From assembly GCF_030817835.1 (NCBI RefSeq), contig NZ_JAUSZR010000001.1:2480001-2544000 (forward strand): a stretch of 64,000 nucleotides of DNA, written 5' to 3'. This DNA is from Pseudarthrobacter sp. W1I19. Its GTDB lineage: Bacteria > Actinomycetota > Actinomycetes > Actinomycetales > Micrococcaceae. Positions 36,671 to 45,409 of this stretch are shown here, in pieces. The notes beneath the pieces are model-generated. The model ran no database searches, was not told the DNA's origin, and saw only the letters and a program-made list of their open reading frames with translations. The translations under genes were made by a program, and so were the position numbers. The stretch's first letter is position 1, and each line of letters begins with the position of its first letter.

Positions 36671-36684
36671 GGGTAACGCTACTA
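36671..36684. promoter_or_regulatory. LacI-type operator, copy 4 (autoregulatory)
   Basis: GGGTAACGCTACTA matches the TGGTAACGCTACCA site at 30265 in 12 of 14 positions. It lies between the divergent lacI start (36641) and the ROK kinase start (36732), so it can act on both. Confidence 0.7.
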
Positions 36685-36731
36685 TCCGCACTTTTTGTAA
36701 CAAGAATATCAATCAAAGAGGACTTTCACCC

Positions 36732-37700
36732 ATGACACTTCACTTAGACCCCGGAGCTGAGCCCGGCTCTGCCTTTCCCGCTCTGGAGATCGGCGGGACC
36801 CATGTCACGGCTGCCCTCGTTAAGGCCGAGCCTCGCTGGGAAGTTCTGTCAGGCACAGTTAAGCGCCTCCATCTCGATGCCCATGGCGCGGTCGATGACA
36901 TCGTGGCTACGCTAAGTGAGGCAGCCATCAACCTGGGGGATGCTCATAACAACAATTGGGGCGTCGCCCTGCCTGGCCCCTTTGATTACGAGAGCGGGAT
37001 TGCACGCTACCACGACGTGAGAAAATTCGACCAGCTCCGGGACCATGACCTCCGTAACTCATTGGCACAGCGCTTGCACCCACAAACTCTCGCCTTCCTT
37101 AACGACGCTGACGCCTTTGGAATCGGCGAATACGCCATCGGAACAGCGGGAAGCCACAAGCGCGCCGTGTGCCTAACGCTCGGCACTGGAATCGGTTCGA
37201 GCTTTCTAGACAATGGCGCACCTGTCAAGACGGGCTCCTCCGTTCCCCCGGACGGGTCGGCCTACCTTCTGGAACATAACGGAGTGCCGCTGGAAGATCA
37301 TGTCTCCAGGCGCGCCATCCGGACGGCCTACGCCACTGCAACGGGCATTAACCCTGCCGAGGATCCGAGCCGAATTCCTGACGTCAGGGAGATCGCTCAG
37401 GCAGCCCGCACCGGCCACGCCACTGCCTCCCGCGTTCTCCACGAAGCATTTTCAGCCCTCGGCGTGGCGCTGGCCCGTTACCTTGAATCGTTCGAGGCAG
37501 AAACGCTCATCGTGGGAGGTTCCATGGCCCAGTCATGGGATCTCGTGGAGCCCGCCATTCGCAGCGGCATTGCTAAGGCCAGGCCGCCGCTCAGCGAGCT
37601 CCCGCTCACCCAAGCCAAACGCGCCGAAGAGGCCAGCCTCATCGGCGCCGCGAACTGGACCGCGCGCACCATCCTGCAAGGGGGACCTGCAGGGAATTAG
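36732..37700 (+). CDS. ROK-family sugar kinase lacking the zinc-binding cysteine motif
   Basis: The protein has 322 residues. The phosphate-1 loop is LEIGGTHVTAALV, the catalytic Asp is in FLNDADAFGIGEYAIG, phosphate-2 is LTLGTGIGSSF, and the adenosine region is LIVGGSMAQS. The CxCGxxGC zinc motif that most ROK kinases carry after the GTG loop is absent; that segment reads AYLLEHNGVPLEDHVSRRA. It probably phosphorylates mannose, glucose or a related hexose released by the GH92/GH42 enzymes. An operator copy sits 48 bp upstream, tying it to the same regulon. Confidence 0.85.
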   Translation: MTLHLDPGAEPGSAFPALEIGGTHVTAALVKAEPRWEVLSGTVKRLHLDAHGAVDDIVATLSEAAINLGDAHNNNWGVALPGPFDYESGIARYHDVRKFDQLRDHDLRNSLAQRLHPQTLAFLNDADAFGIGEYAIGTAGSHKRAVCLTLGTGIGSSFLDNGAPVKTGSSVPPDGSAYLLEHNGVPLEDHVSRRAIRTAYATATGINPAEDPSRIPDVREIAQAARTGHATASRVLHEAFSALGVALARYLESFEAETLIVGGSMAQSWDLVEPAIRSGIAKARPPLSELPLTQAKRAEEASLIGAANWTARTILQGGPAGN

Positions 37701-38122
37701 AGCAGAAAGAGCCACGCCGGCCAGTTCTCCAGGCCTCCTTATCCGGGCGGAAGAGCAAACATCGGCGAAGGCCAGTTGCCCCTCTGACCTCTCCACCACA
37801 ACACAATTCACCTCCGGCAGAACCGGGAACCGTTGTGCCAGCCAGAATTAGGCAGGAGAAAGTGCACCATAGGTTGGGAAGGGCGTGCGGTCCGTGCTCG
37901 CGGCCGAAGTCCTGCTTGCAACGCGATTGCGGATGTCGCCCCAGACGTCCTTGCCCAGCTTCCGGGGTGGAGGGAACCAGGCTGTGTAGGCAGCACTGGG
38001 CAGCTGAGCGCTGGCGTAACCCTGCCCGAGCCTTTCTGACCTCTCCCTAACGCTCGGTGTCGTGGCAGTACCAGCCCCAACCCCGGGGCTGCCGTGATCT
38101 TGCCGAACGTAACGGCAGAAGT
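37701..38122. other. Intergenic, no supported gene
   Basis: About 420 bases between the kinase and the IclR gene. Reverse-strand frames across it are arginine/proline-rich and without family features. I see no terminator with a T tract. Confidence 0.5.
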
Positions 38123-38139
38123 GTTGTAAAAAATGCAAC
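38123..38139. promoter_or_regulatory. Candidate IclR operator
   Basis: GTTGTAAAAAATGCAAC: arms GTTGYA/TRCAAC around five A/T bases, a symmetry often seen in IclR-type sites. It overlaps the first possible start of the IclR gene (ATG 38133), suggesting autoregulation and a start further downstream. Confidence 0.45.
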
Positions 38140-39011
38140 GGTCCATTGCGCTCTTTGCACCATTGATTGACAGTTGTTTTGTGAATGAGAGTCAAGACAC
38201 AGGACCTGCGAAGATGTTGGCAATCTTTGAGGCCTTGTCCCACACGAGCCAAGAGGGCAACCTCGGGCTGACGGTTTCGGGTCTTGCTCGAGCCCTGGCG
38301 CGTGACAAGTCGAGTGTCTCACGGCAATTGAAGCCGCTGGTGGACTTGGGCTTGGTGGAGCGCGACGCGACGGGGCTGCACCGTCTCGGGTGGAAGCTTT
38401 TCGCTGTTGCTGCCCAGGCCGGGGATCAGCGCTTGCTTCTCCTGGCTCCGCCCGTGATGCGACAACTTGCGACCCTGCTCGGCGAGCGGGTCCACCTGAG
38501 CATTCGGCGAAACGAGGACGTTTTTACCATCGTTTCTGAGGGACCCCAACAGGTCATAGAGGCAAACGTATGGGTGGGTCGGGCCGTACCTATCTGGTGC
38601 ACTTCTTCGGGGCGGGCACTGCTGTTTGATCACACTTCCGACGAGATCCACGCTCTGATTGAGAAGACCTTCAGCAAGGGGCCCGGTTCACAAGCACCCA
38701 CAAGCGTCGACGAAGTCGTGGCCCGGGTGGAGAACGCCCGCCTGCAGGGCTATGCCTTGGTTGTTGACGAGTTCGAAGATGGCCTTTCCGGGGCAGCAGC
38801 GCCTGTCCGCGATGTTCACGGCCGAATCATCGCGGCTATCAACATTTCCGCCCCCTCATTCCGTATCGCCGACAACCTAACCCACGTGGGCCGCCAGATT
38901 GCCCAGGCAGCGACGTATCTCAGTCGCTCCCTATCTTCCCCTCCCGCTCGATCCAAGGACAATCACCATGCCCAGAATGGACCCAACACCGACCTCAGAA
39001 GGACTTCATGA
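38133..39011 (+). CDS. IclR-family transcriptional regulator of the OpuB-type operon
   Basis: Up to 292 residues from ATG 38133. GTG 38193-area (VNESQDTGPAK) or ATG 38214 (MLAIFEALSHTS, with AGGA upstream) are likelier starts because a palindrome covers 38123-38139. The winged helix is LTVSGLARALARDKSSVSRQ, and the effector domain shows VWVGRAVPIWCTSSGRALLF and ENARLQGYALVVDEFEDGLS. Its stop overlaps the permease start by ATGA, so the regulator is co-transcribed with the importer it probably controls. The inducer is likely the imported compound. Confidence 0.88.
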   Translation: MQRSIALFAPLIDSCFVNESQDTGPAKMLAIFEALSHTSQEGNLGLTVSGLARALARDKSSVSRQLKPLVDLGLVERDATGLHRLGWKLFAVAAQAGDQRLLLLAPPVMRQLATLLGERVHLSIRRNEDVFTIVSEGPQQVIEANVWVGRAVPIWCTSSGRALLFDHTSDEIHALIEKTFSKGPGSQAPTSVDEVVARVENARLQGYALVVDEFEDGLSGAAAPVRDVHGRIIAAINISAPSFRIADNLTHVGRQIAQAATYLSRSLSSPPARSKDNHHAQNGPNTDLRRTS

Positions 39012-39661
39012 ACTTCTTTGACTACGTCGACGAAAACCAGGCGCGAATCAGTTTCCTGCTCATCCAACACATTGAAGTGGTCATGATTTCAGTGATGCTC
39101 GCGACGGTGCTCAGCCTCATCATCGCCGTAGCCACGGAGACTCTGCCTCAGGTGCGCAAGGTCGCGCTCTCTGTGGCTGGAACCATCTTGACCATTCCTT
39201 CCTTTGCCCTTTTCGGTCTCATGATTCCGTTGTTCGGGCTCGGAGTCGTGCCCACTGTGCTGGCGCTGACCGTCTACGCGGTGTTCCCGATTCTTCGCAA
39301 CGCAGTAACGGGTTTCGAAACCGTAGACGAGGGAGTGATTGATGCGGCCCGCGGCATGGGCATGGGCTCCTGGCAGCGCCTCTGGCGCATTCGCGTCCCG
39401 CTGGCCTGGCCTGTCATTTTGAACGGCATCCGGGTAGCGACGATCATGGTGGTCGCCATCGCTGCCATCGGCGCGGCCGTACGCGGCCCTGGTCTTGGCG
39501 AACTCATTTTTAGGGGCCTGTCGCGCATCGGCGGAGCAAACGCCCTGAATGAGGCCCTCGCGGGTGTCGTAGCGATCGTGGCCGTCGCAGCGATCCTTGA
39601 CCTTCTCTTCATCTTTCTTGGCCGCATCTCAACACCGAGAGGTCTAAAACTACATGTCTAA
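39008..39661 (+). CDS. OpuB-type ABC importer permease 1 (compatible-solute/choline family)
   Basis: The protein has 217 residues with five or six hydrophobic segments, and the OpuB/ProW-type motif GVIDAARGMGMGSWQRLWRI serving as ATPase-contact loop. Typical family text is FALFGLMIPLFGLGVVPTVL and AVFPILRNAVTGF. It forms the channel with the permease at 40649. The family imports glycine betaine, choline, carnitine or other quaternary amines. Confidence 0.9.
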   Translation: MNFFDYVDENQARISFLLIQHIEVVMISVMLATVLSLIIAVATETLPQVRKVALSVAGTILTIPSFALFGLMIPLFGLGVVPTVLALTVYAVFPILRNAVTGFETVDEGVIDAARGMGMGSWQRLWRIRVPLAWPVILNGIRVATIMVVAIAAIGAAVRGPGLGELIFRGLSRIGGANALNEALAGVVAIVAVAAILDLLFIFLGRISTPRGLKLHV

Positions 39662-40652
39662 CGCCCAGCTCGCCGCCACCGGTTACACGGATGCCATGAT
39701 TCGGCTGATCAGTGTCTCCAAGCACTACGAAGGTGCGCCCGCCCCGTCGGTTGCACCACTCTCCATGGAAATCAAGCGCGGCGAGTTCATCTGCCTGGTC
39801 GGCCCCTCCGGCTGCGGAAAGACGACCACACTGCGAATGATGAATCGGCTCGTTGAGCCATCGGGGGGAGAAATCTGGATCGATGGCCAGAACGTCACGC
39901 ACGCCAACCCTGATGAGTTGCGCCGACACATCGGTTACGTAATCCAGCAGGTTGGTCTCCTGCCCCACATGACTATCGAACAGAACATCGGGCTGGTTCC
40001 ATCCATGCTCGGCTGGGACAAAAAGAAGATTGCTGCCCGTGTGGAAGAACTGCTGGAGCTGGTGGGGTTGGACCCCCACAGCTACCGGTCCCGCTACCCG
40101 AAGCAACTCTCGGGAGGCCAGCAGCAACGCGTCGGTGTGGCACGTGCCTTGGCTGCCGACCCGCCGGTGATGCTCATGGATGAACCCTTCGGCGCTATCG
40201 ACCCGATTACACGTGACCGCCTGCAGGGGGAATTCCTGCAACTTCAGCAGCGCATCCGCAAAACTATCGTCTTCGTCACGCACGACATCGACGAAGCACT
40301 GCGGCTCGGGGACCGGATCGCCATTTTCGCTGAAGGCTCCCGGCTGGCGCAGTTCGCGACTCCCCTGGAAATCCTGACCAACCCTGCTGATGACTTCGTC
40401 CGCTCCTTCATCGGTGAAGGAGCTGCGTTGCGCCGGCTGTCGCTGCTCCGCATCGGTGACCTGCAGGTCCCGCCCAGTTCGGACCTGCGGCCGGCTGAAC
40501 TGACGGTGCAGCGCACTGATACGGTCGCCGCTGTGCTGGAGAAGATGCTCGAGCATGGGGCAGAGCGGGTGCAGGTGAACGGAGGAGAGACTCTGACGGT
40601 GCAGGACATGCTCCTGGCAACGGCGCAGGCGAAGCAAGGGGCAGTCCAGTGA
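39654..40652 (+). CDS. OpuB-type ABC importer ATPase
   Basis: The protein has 332 residues. Walker A is GPSGCGKTT, signature [15 protein letters not shown], Walker [16 protein letters not shown], and switch His [17 protein letters not shown]-terminal segment after residue 250 ([20 protein letters not shown]) is the regulatory region where OpuA/ProV-type enzymes carry CBS domains, but it is short here. The start overlaps permease 1 by eight bases and the stop overlaps permease 2 by four. ATG 39696 ([13 protein letters not shown]) is an alternative start. Confidence 0.92.
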   Translation: MSNAQLAATGYTDAMIRLISVSKHYEGAPAPSVAPLSMEIKRGEFICLVGPSGCGKTTTLRMMNRLVEPSGGEIWIDGQNVTHANPDELRRHIGYVIQQVGLLPHMTIEQNIGLVPSMLGWDKKKIAARVEELLELVGLDPHSYRSRYPKQLSGGQQQRVGVARALAADPPVMLMDEPFGAIDPITRDRLQGEFLQLQQRIRKTIVFVTHDIDEALRLGDRIAIFAEGSRLAQFATPLEILTNPADDFVRSFIGEGAALRRLSLLRIGDLQVPPSSDLRPAELTVQRTDTVAAVLEKMLEHGAERVQVNGGETLTVQDMLLATAQAKQGAVQ

Positions 40653-41416
40653 CAGCCTCGGCGACCCGGCTAACGGCAACAGTACGACGCCCCAGACCAA
40701 GGAGCTATTCCGGATGGATCATGCCGGCAATCGCGGTGCTCCTCGTAGTGGGGACACTGGTTTACATCGCGACCGCTGATCTTGACACCATTGAAGCCCG
40801 TGCACTGGCCCCCGATGTCATTTTGGAGAAGGCGTACCAGCATGTCCTGTTGGTCGTCATATCCACGGTCACGGTTGTTGCAATAGGTGTGCCTGTCGGT
40901 ATCCTGCTGAGCCGGCCTTGGGCCAAGTACTTCCGGGCCCCCGTGCTTGCCATCGCGAATGCAGGCCAGGCCATCCCATCCATCGGGATCCTGGTTCTCC
41001 TGGCCCTGCTCTTCGGCGTCGGGTTCAACATGGCCGTCATAGCGCTCGTAATCTATGCTCTGCTGCCCATCCTGCGGAACACGATCATAGGACTGCAACA
41101 GGTCTCACCCTTCATCATCGACGCGGCCAAAGGCATGGGCATGAACGCGCGGAGGATTCTCTTCACCGTCGAGGTGCCGCTCGCAGTTCCGGTCATGCTG
41201 GCCGGTATCCGGGTGTCGTTGATCCTGAACGTGGGTGTAGCCACGCTCGCCACCTACACCAACGCGGGTGGTCTGGGGGACCTGATTGAGCGCGGGATCG
41301 TGTTCTACCGCATGCCCATTCTGCTCACCGGCTGCCTTCTCACTATCGCACTGGCTCTGCTGGTCGACTCACTGGCTGGATTCATTGAAAATCGCCTTCG
41401 CCCAAAGGGCGTCTAA
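40649..41416 (+). CDS. OpuB-type ABC importer permease 2
   Basis: The protein has 255 residues and about six hydrophobic segments. The coupling loop is FIIDAAKGMGMNARRILFTV, with LGVGFNMAVIALVIYALLPI-like text (GVGFNMAVIALVIYALLPIL) and NVGVATLATYTNAGGLGDLI conserved in the family. It is paired with the 39008 permease and the preceding ATPase. Confidence 0.91.
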   Translation: MTASATRLTATVRRPRPRSYSGWIMPAIAVLLVVGTLVYIATADLDTIEARALAPDVILEKAYQHVLLVVISTVTVVAIGVPVGILLSRPWAKYFRAPVLAIANAGQAIPSIGILVLLALLFGVGFNMAVIALVIYALLPILRNTIIGLQQVSPFIIDAAKGMGMNARRILFTVEVPLAVPVMLAGIRVSLILNVGVATLATYTNAGGLGDLIERGIVFYRMPILLTGCLLTIALALLVDSLAGFIENRLRPKGV

Positions 41417-41448
41417 GCTCTCCCCCCTCTAGATAAGGATTCCCCCCA

Positions 41449-42414
41449 ATGCGCAACAAGACTATTTTCGCCGTCGCCATTGCTGCCGGCATATTGCTCT
41501 CCGGCTGCAGCCTCGGAGAAGCTCCGCCGAGCGGAGTCACGGGCGGCTCCCTCGCGAAGGACAGCAACCTAGAGGGCGTTAAGCTCGCTGTCGGCGGCAA
41601 GGAATTCACTGAGCAGCTGGTGCTGTGTGAGGTCGCCGCCCAGGCACTGGAATCGACAGGTGCCGAAGTCCGCCGCAGCTGCGGGCTTTCCGGTACCAGC
41701 AGCGTCCGTTCCGCTCTTACCAGCGGTGACATCGACCTTTACTGGGAGTACACCGGTACAGGCTGGATCACCCACCTGGGACAAACCGAGCCCATGGCAG
41801 ACCCGCAAAAGCTCTACGAAGCAGTAGCCAAACAGGATGAAGCGAAAAACTCGGTCACCTGGTTGAAGCCGTCGCAGGCCAACAACACCTACGCCGTCGC
41901 AATCAGCCACGAAAAAGCGGCAGAGCTCCATGTGAAAACGATGTCCGACTACGCTGCCCTCGCCACCAATGATCCCGCCGCAGCAGGCTTCTGCGGCGCG
42001 GCCGAATTCTTTGGCCGCAACGATGGGTGGCCTGGTGTCGAAAATGCCTACGGATTCAAGCTGCCCCGCAACAACGTTTCCGAGCTCGCCGCCGGTGCCG
42101 TATACAACTCCATTGACAAGGCAGCCCCGTGCAATTTCGGTGAGGTGTTCGCCACCGATGGCCGCATTGAAGCGCTCGGCCTCACCGTCCTTGAGGATGA
42201 CAAAAACTACTTCACCCCGTACAACCCCGCAGTAAGCATTCGCACCGAGGTCATCAAGGCAAATCCCGCAGTAGGCGACGTCCTGGGCAAAGTAGCCGAG
42301 GCCCTTACTGACGAAACACTGCGCCAGCTCAACGCCAAGGTCGACGTGGACGGAAAGACCCCGGAGGAAACCGCGAAGACCTGGCTCAGCGAGAAGGGCT
42401 TCATCGGTGCCTGA
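41449..42414 (+). CDS. OpuBC/OpuAC-type substrate-binding lipoprotein
   Basis: The protein has 321 residues with a lipoprotein signal (AAGILLSGC, lipobox Cys20). The mature part has the family opening KLAVGGKEFTEQLVLCEVAA and SALTSGDIDLYWEYTGTGWI. In this family aromatic residues form a cage for a quaternary ammonium group; WEYTGTGW is a candidate part of it. Two cysteines (in LVLCEVAA and RRSCGLSG) may form a disulfide. The ligand is unknown, and the attached hydrolases argue for a nutrient rather than a pure osmolyte. Confidence 0.91.
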   Translation: MRNKTIFAVAIAAGILLSGCSLGEAPPSGVTGGSLAKDSNLEGVKLAVGGKEFTEQLVLCEVAAQALESTGAEVRRSCGLSGTSSVRSALTSGDIDLYWEYTGTGWITHLGQTEPMADPQKLYEAVAKQDEAKNSVTWLKPSQANNTYAVAISHEKAAELHVKTMSDYAALATNDPAAAGFCGAAEFFGRNDGWPGVENAYGFKLPRNNVSELAAGAVYNSIDKAAPCNFGEVFATDGRIEALGLTVLEDDKNYFTPYNPAVSIRTEVIKANPAVGDVLGKVAEALTDETLRQLNAKVDVDGKTPEETAKTWLSEKGFIGA

Positions 42415-43252
42415 CACCCCGACCCCGGACGCCTCACCCCTCAAAGTGCGGCTGCTGCAAACTGACCCATCATTAGGGGACGTTTCCGGCAACCTGGAAC
42501 ACCTGAACCACCTGGTGCGGGCCGCTTCGGACTTTGACCTGGTGACCACTGCAGAGCTGGCCACCCACGGTTACCATCTAGGACAAGTCCCAGACGCCCA
42601 GCCCATCAACGCCAACGACGAACGCCTGCTCCGGCTCGGAAGCTACGGCCCGGCAGCGCTGGTCGGCTTTGCCGAAGCGGACCGCCACCACACCTTCAAC
42701 AGCGCGGCCCTGATCACCAACAACCAAGTCCAGGTACAACGCAAAATGTACCTGCCGACCTACCGGGCATGGGAGGAACGCAAACACTTCCGCCCCGGCG
42801 GCAGACTGCACTGCTACGACCTGCCCAAGGCCCGGATCTCAACCCTGATCTGCAACGACGCATGGCAGCCGCCCATGCCCTGGCTGGCGGGCCACGCAGG
42901 GGCCGAAGTCCTGGTCATCCCGGTGAACAGTGTCACCAGCAACGTGGGGCTGCCGACCGACCAGGCTTGGGACCTCATCCTCCGCCACGCGGCCGTCACC
43001 ACACAGGCCTTTGTCCTCTTCATCAACCGGGTTGGGCGGGAAAACGGTAACGATTTCTGGGGCGGCTCCCGCGTCATCCACCCCTCGGGCGAGGTCATGG
43101 CACAGCTGGGCCAGGAACCCGGCGAACTGGACTGCGAACTGGACCTGGGAGAACTTCGCGCTCTGCGCAGACAGTGGCCACTTCTGCAAGAAAGCAGGGC
43201 TGACCTTATCGCCCGTGAAGCAGCACGACTGGCTCAGGAGGAGGAACTCTAG
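42407..43252 (+). CDS. Nitrilase-superfamily carbon-nitrogen hydrolase
   Basis: The protein has 281 residues from GTG 42407, overlapping the binding-protein gene by eight bases. The catalytic triad is readable: Glu in TTAELATHGYH, Lys in VQRKMYLPTY and Cys in STLICNDAWQP. This CNDAW elbow is typical of amidase or carbamoylase branches rather than true nitrilases. It would hydrolyse an amide or carbamoyl bond of the imported compound in the cytoplasm. The stop overlaps the next start by one base (TAGTG). Exact substrate unknown. Confidence 0.88.
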   Translation: MPDTPTPDASPLKVRLLQTDPSLGDVSGNLEHLNHLVRAASDFDLVTTAELATHGYHLGQVPDAQPINANDERLLRLGSYGPAALVGFAEADRHHTFNSAALITNNQVQVQRKMYLPTYRAWEERKHFRPGGRLHCYDLPKARISTLICNDAWQPPMPWLAGHAGAEVLVIPVNSVTSNVGLPTDQAWDLILRHAAVTTQAFVLFINRVGRENGNDFWGGSRVIHPSGEVMAQLGQEPGELDCELDLGELRALRRQWPLLQESRADLIAREAARLAQEEEL

Positions 43253-44079
43253 TGTTCGACAGCCACGTGCACGCCGGACCCGACGTCCTGGACCGCATCG
43301 GCGATGACCACGACATCAGCCACATGTACGCTGCCGCGGACTTCTCCGGCTTCGTGCTGAAAGCCCACTACGAATCGACAGTGGGGCGCGCCCACGCAGC
43401 AGCCCGCGCTACCGGCAAAGCCGTCTACGGCGGGTTGGCCCTCAATCAGCACTGCGAGGGCGTCAATCCATCGGCAGTCGCAGCGGCTCTCGGCGCGGGA
43501 GGCCGGGTCATCTGGATGCCCACAGCCGATGCCCACACCCAGCACACCGCCGACCTTCCCCGGCTGTGCCAGCACGAACCCCGAATAGGAACCCGGACGT
43601 ACGCCATTCCCCCCGTCAACACCAAAGCCACAGAGGCCACCGAAACCGTGCTGGCCCTCATCGCAGACCATGACGCGGTGCTCGCTACCGGGCACCTCAG
43701 CGGAGACGAATGCCGATGGCTCAGCGAAAGAGCCCGACACTACGGAATCAACCGGCTGATGTTCACCCACCCTTCCTACACCGTCCCGGGCCTCCAACCG
43801 GATGCAATCCGCACACTCGTGGAGGGCGGAGGCTACGCAGAAATCACCACCTACCAGCTGCTGCACCAGCCAGGCTGCACCCCAGCCATGCTGGCCCGCG
43901 CCGCCCAAGCCGCCGGGGACCGGCTGATCCTTTCCTCAGACGCCGGCCAACCCACTTCCCCTCCCCCGCCCGAAGCACTCATGCTCCTCGTTGACACGCT
44001 CAGCGCCGAAGGCCTCGACCGTCGATGGCTGGAAGCCGCAGCCTCCATAACTCCCGAATCGCTGTTCTCGCCCAACTAG
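43252..44079 (+). CDS. DUF6282-type metal-dependent hydrolase-like protein
   Basis: The protein has 275 residues. It begins with a metal-binding DSHVHAGPD (HxH of an amidohydrolase-like barrel) and contains LKAHYEST, TGHLSGDE, FTHPSYT and an acidic LILSSDAGQP near the C-terminus, together matching the metal sites of a TIM-barrel hydrolase. I associate this pattern with DUF6282 proteins, whose reactions are largely unknown. It is translated in overlap with the nitrilase-like gene, so the two probably act in sequence. Confidence 0.75.
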   Translation: MFDSHVHAGPDVLDRIGDDHDISHMYAAADFSGFVLKAHYESTVGRAHAAARATGKAVYGGLALNQHCEGVNPSAVAAALGAGGRVIWMPTADAHTQHTADLPRLCQHEPRIGTRTYAIPPVNTKATEATETVLALIADHDAVLATGHLSGDECRWLSERARHYGINRLMFTHPSYTVPGLQPDAIRTLVEGGGYAEITTYQLLHQPGCTPAMLARAAQAAGDRLILSSDAGQPTSPPPPEALMLLVDTLSAEGLDRRWLEAAASITPESLFSPN

Positions 44080-44332
44080 CGAGCTCCGGAAGGAGACCAG
44101 GCCACGCTGCTAGAGGCTCCTTACAACCTGGACTTCCCCGGCAACCCGCCACCACAATCTCACAGCTGAACCAGCCCTGCCCCTGCCGGATCCGGCTGCC
44201 TGTGTACCCGCCCAACAGTCGAAAGGCCCTCGGCACAGAAGAATCAGTCCAAACCATCACCTGAGTAACAAACACCAGACAACAGCGCATACAAGCCATA
44301 CCGCTGAACCACCCAGAAAACCGAGGAAAATC
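44080..44332. other. Intergenic, no gene
   Basis: A 253-base gap between the hydrolase-like genes. It ends with a GAGGAAAATC ribosome site before ATG 44333. A long reverse-strand frame through here and the next gene is an antisense shadow. Confidence 0.5.
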
Positions 44333-45253
44333 ATGATTGAGAAAAAGACAACATTCTTCAGCGAAAGCAGCCGTCTTCAGGCCAGCATCTACTACCCGGA
44401 CGACCTCTCCCAGACCGGTCCCAGCCCTGCGATCATCGTGAACTCCGGATACCAGGGCTTCAACAACTTCTACCCGAAGTTGTTCGCCGAGAATCTGACC
44501 GCGCGCGGATACATCTGCCTTGGCTTTGACTACCGCGGCATGGCCGACAGCGAGGGCCCCAAAGGCACCGTGCTGATCGAACAGCAGGTCGAAGACGTCA
44601 GGAACGCCATCACCTTCATGCAGGCCCAGGAAGAGGTCGACAATTCCCAAATCGGGCTCATCGGCTGGGGTATGGGTGCGGCGAACGTCGTTTTGGCCGG
44701 GGAAAAGGCAAAGAACGTCGCCGGAGTTGCAGCGCTGAACGGCTTCTACGACGGGGAGCGTTGGCTGAAGTCCATCCACACCTACGATGAATGGACCAAG
44801 ATCCTCGACGAGGTCCGGGAAGACCGCACCCGCCGGGTCCTCGAAGGCGAGTCCAAGCTCGCCGACACGTTCCATCACTACCCGCTGGACCCGGCGACCA
44901 AGGACTACGTCGGCAAGGAACTTGAACAGGTCTACGGTTTCGGGCACCCCACCCGACTGCAGTTCACCGAATCCATCATCGACACCAAGGTGGAGCGGGC
45001 GGTCCAGTACCTGTCGCCGACGCCGCTGTTCATCGCCCACGGCGAAAACAACACGCTGCACCCTTTCGAGGAAGCTGCCTCGCTGTATGAAGCGGCAGAA
45101 TCCCCGAAGACGCTCTACACCGTGAAGGGTCGGCACAACGACTTCATGTACGGCGACCACCCCGAATTCATCGAGATGTGCGACCGGCTCCAGGAATTCT
45201 TCGACCAGGCCTTCGCAACCAGCGCGGCACCTGCACGGATCACCTCCGCCTGA
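44333..45253 (+). CDS. Alpha/beta hydrolase with glycine at the nucleophile position
   Basis: The protein has 306 residues. The fold is clear: oxyanion region IVNSGYQGFNNFYPK, FDYRGMADSEG, a nucleophile elbow IGLIGWGMGAANVV, a late FIAHGENNTLHPFEE (acid region) and KGRHNDFMYGDH (catalytic His region). At the elbow, where GxSxG is expected, the sequence reads G-W-G-M-G, so the serine is replaced by glycine while the rest is intact. It could use another residue, act as a lyase or binding protein, or be inactive. It follows the OpuB/amidase/DUF6282 genes in the same direction. Confidence 0.82.
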   Translation: MIEKKTTFFSESSRLQASIYYPDDLSQTGPSPAIIVNSGYQGFNNFYPKLFAENLTARGYICLGFDYRGMADSEGPKGTVLIEQQVEDVRNAITFMQAQEEVDNSQIGLIGWGMGAANVVLAGEKAKNVAGVAALNGFYDGERWLKSIHTYDEWTKILDEVREDRTRRVLEGESKLADTFHHYPLDPATKDYVGKELEQVYGFGHPTRLQFTESIIDTKVERAVQYLSPTPLFIAHGENNTLHPFEEAASLYEAAESPKTLYTVKGRHNDFMYGDHPEFIEMCDRLQEFFDQAFATSAAPARITSA

Positions 45254-45271
45254 CGTGACATTGGGATCTGT

Positions 45272-45287
45272 CGGCCCTGCGGGGCCG
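45272..45287. terminator. Possible hairpin terminator
   Basis: CGGCCC-TGCG-GGGCCG forms a 6-bp GC stem 19 bases after the alpha/beta hydrolase stop. There is no T tract, so the call is weak. Confidence 0.4.
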
Positions 45288-45409
45288 GCAGGTACCATCA
45301 CCCTCCCCCAATTCACTCCAGCAGCCCTTAAGCCAGCTCACGGGCTGTCCGCCTACAACGGGGCCAACAGGCTCCGAGGCTGGCACAGAAGCACACTAAG
45401 ACGGGAACC

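Noticed and set aside
39609..40700. 363-codon reverse frame
   Set aside because: Antisense to the ABC ATPase gene, which has all its motifs.
44000..45316. 438-codon reverse frame
   Set aside because: Antisense to the alpha/beta hydrolase gene and to an intergenic gap; no recognisable domain.
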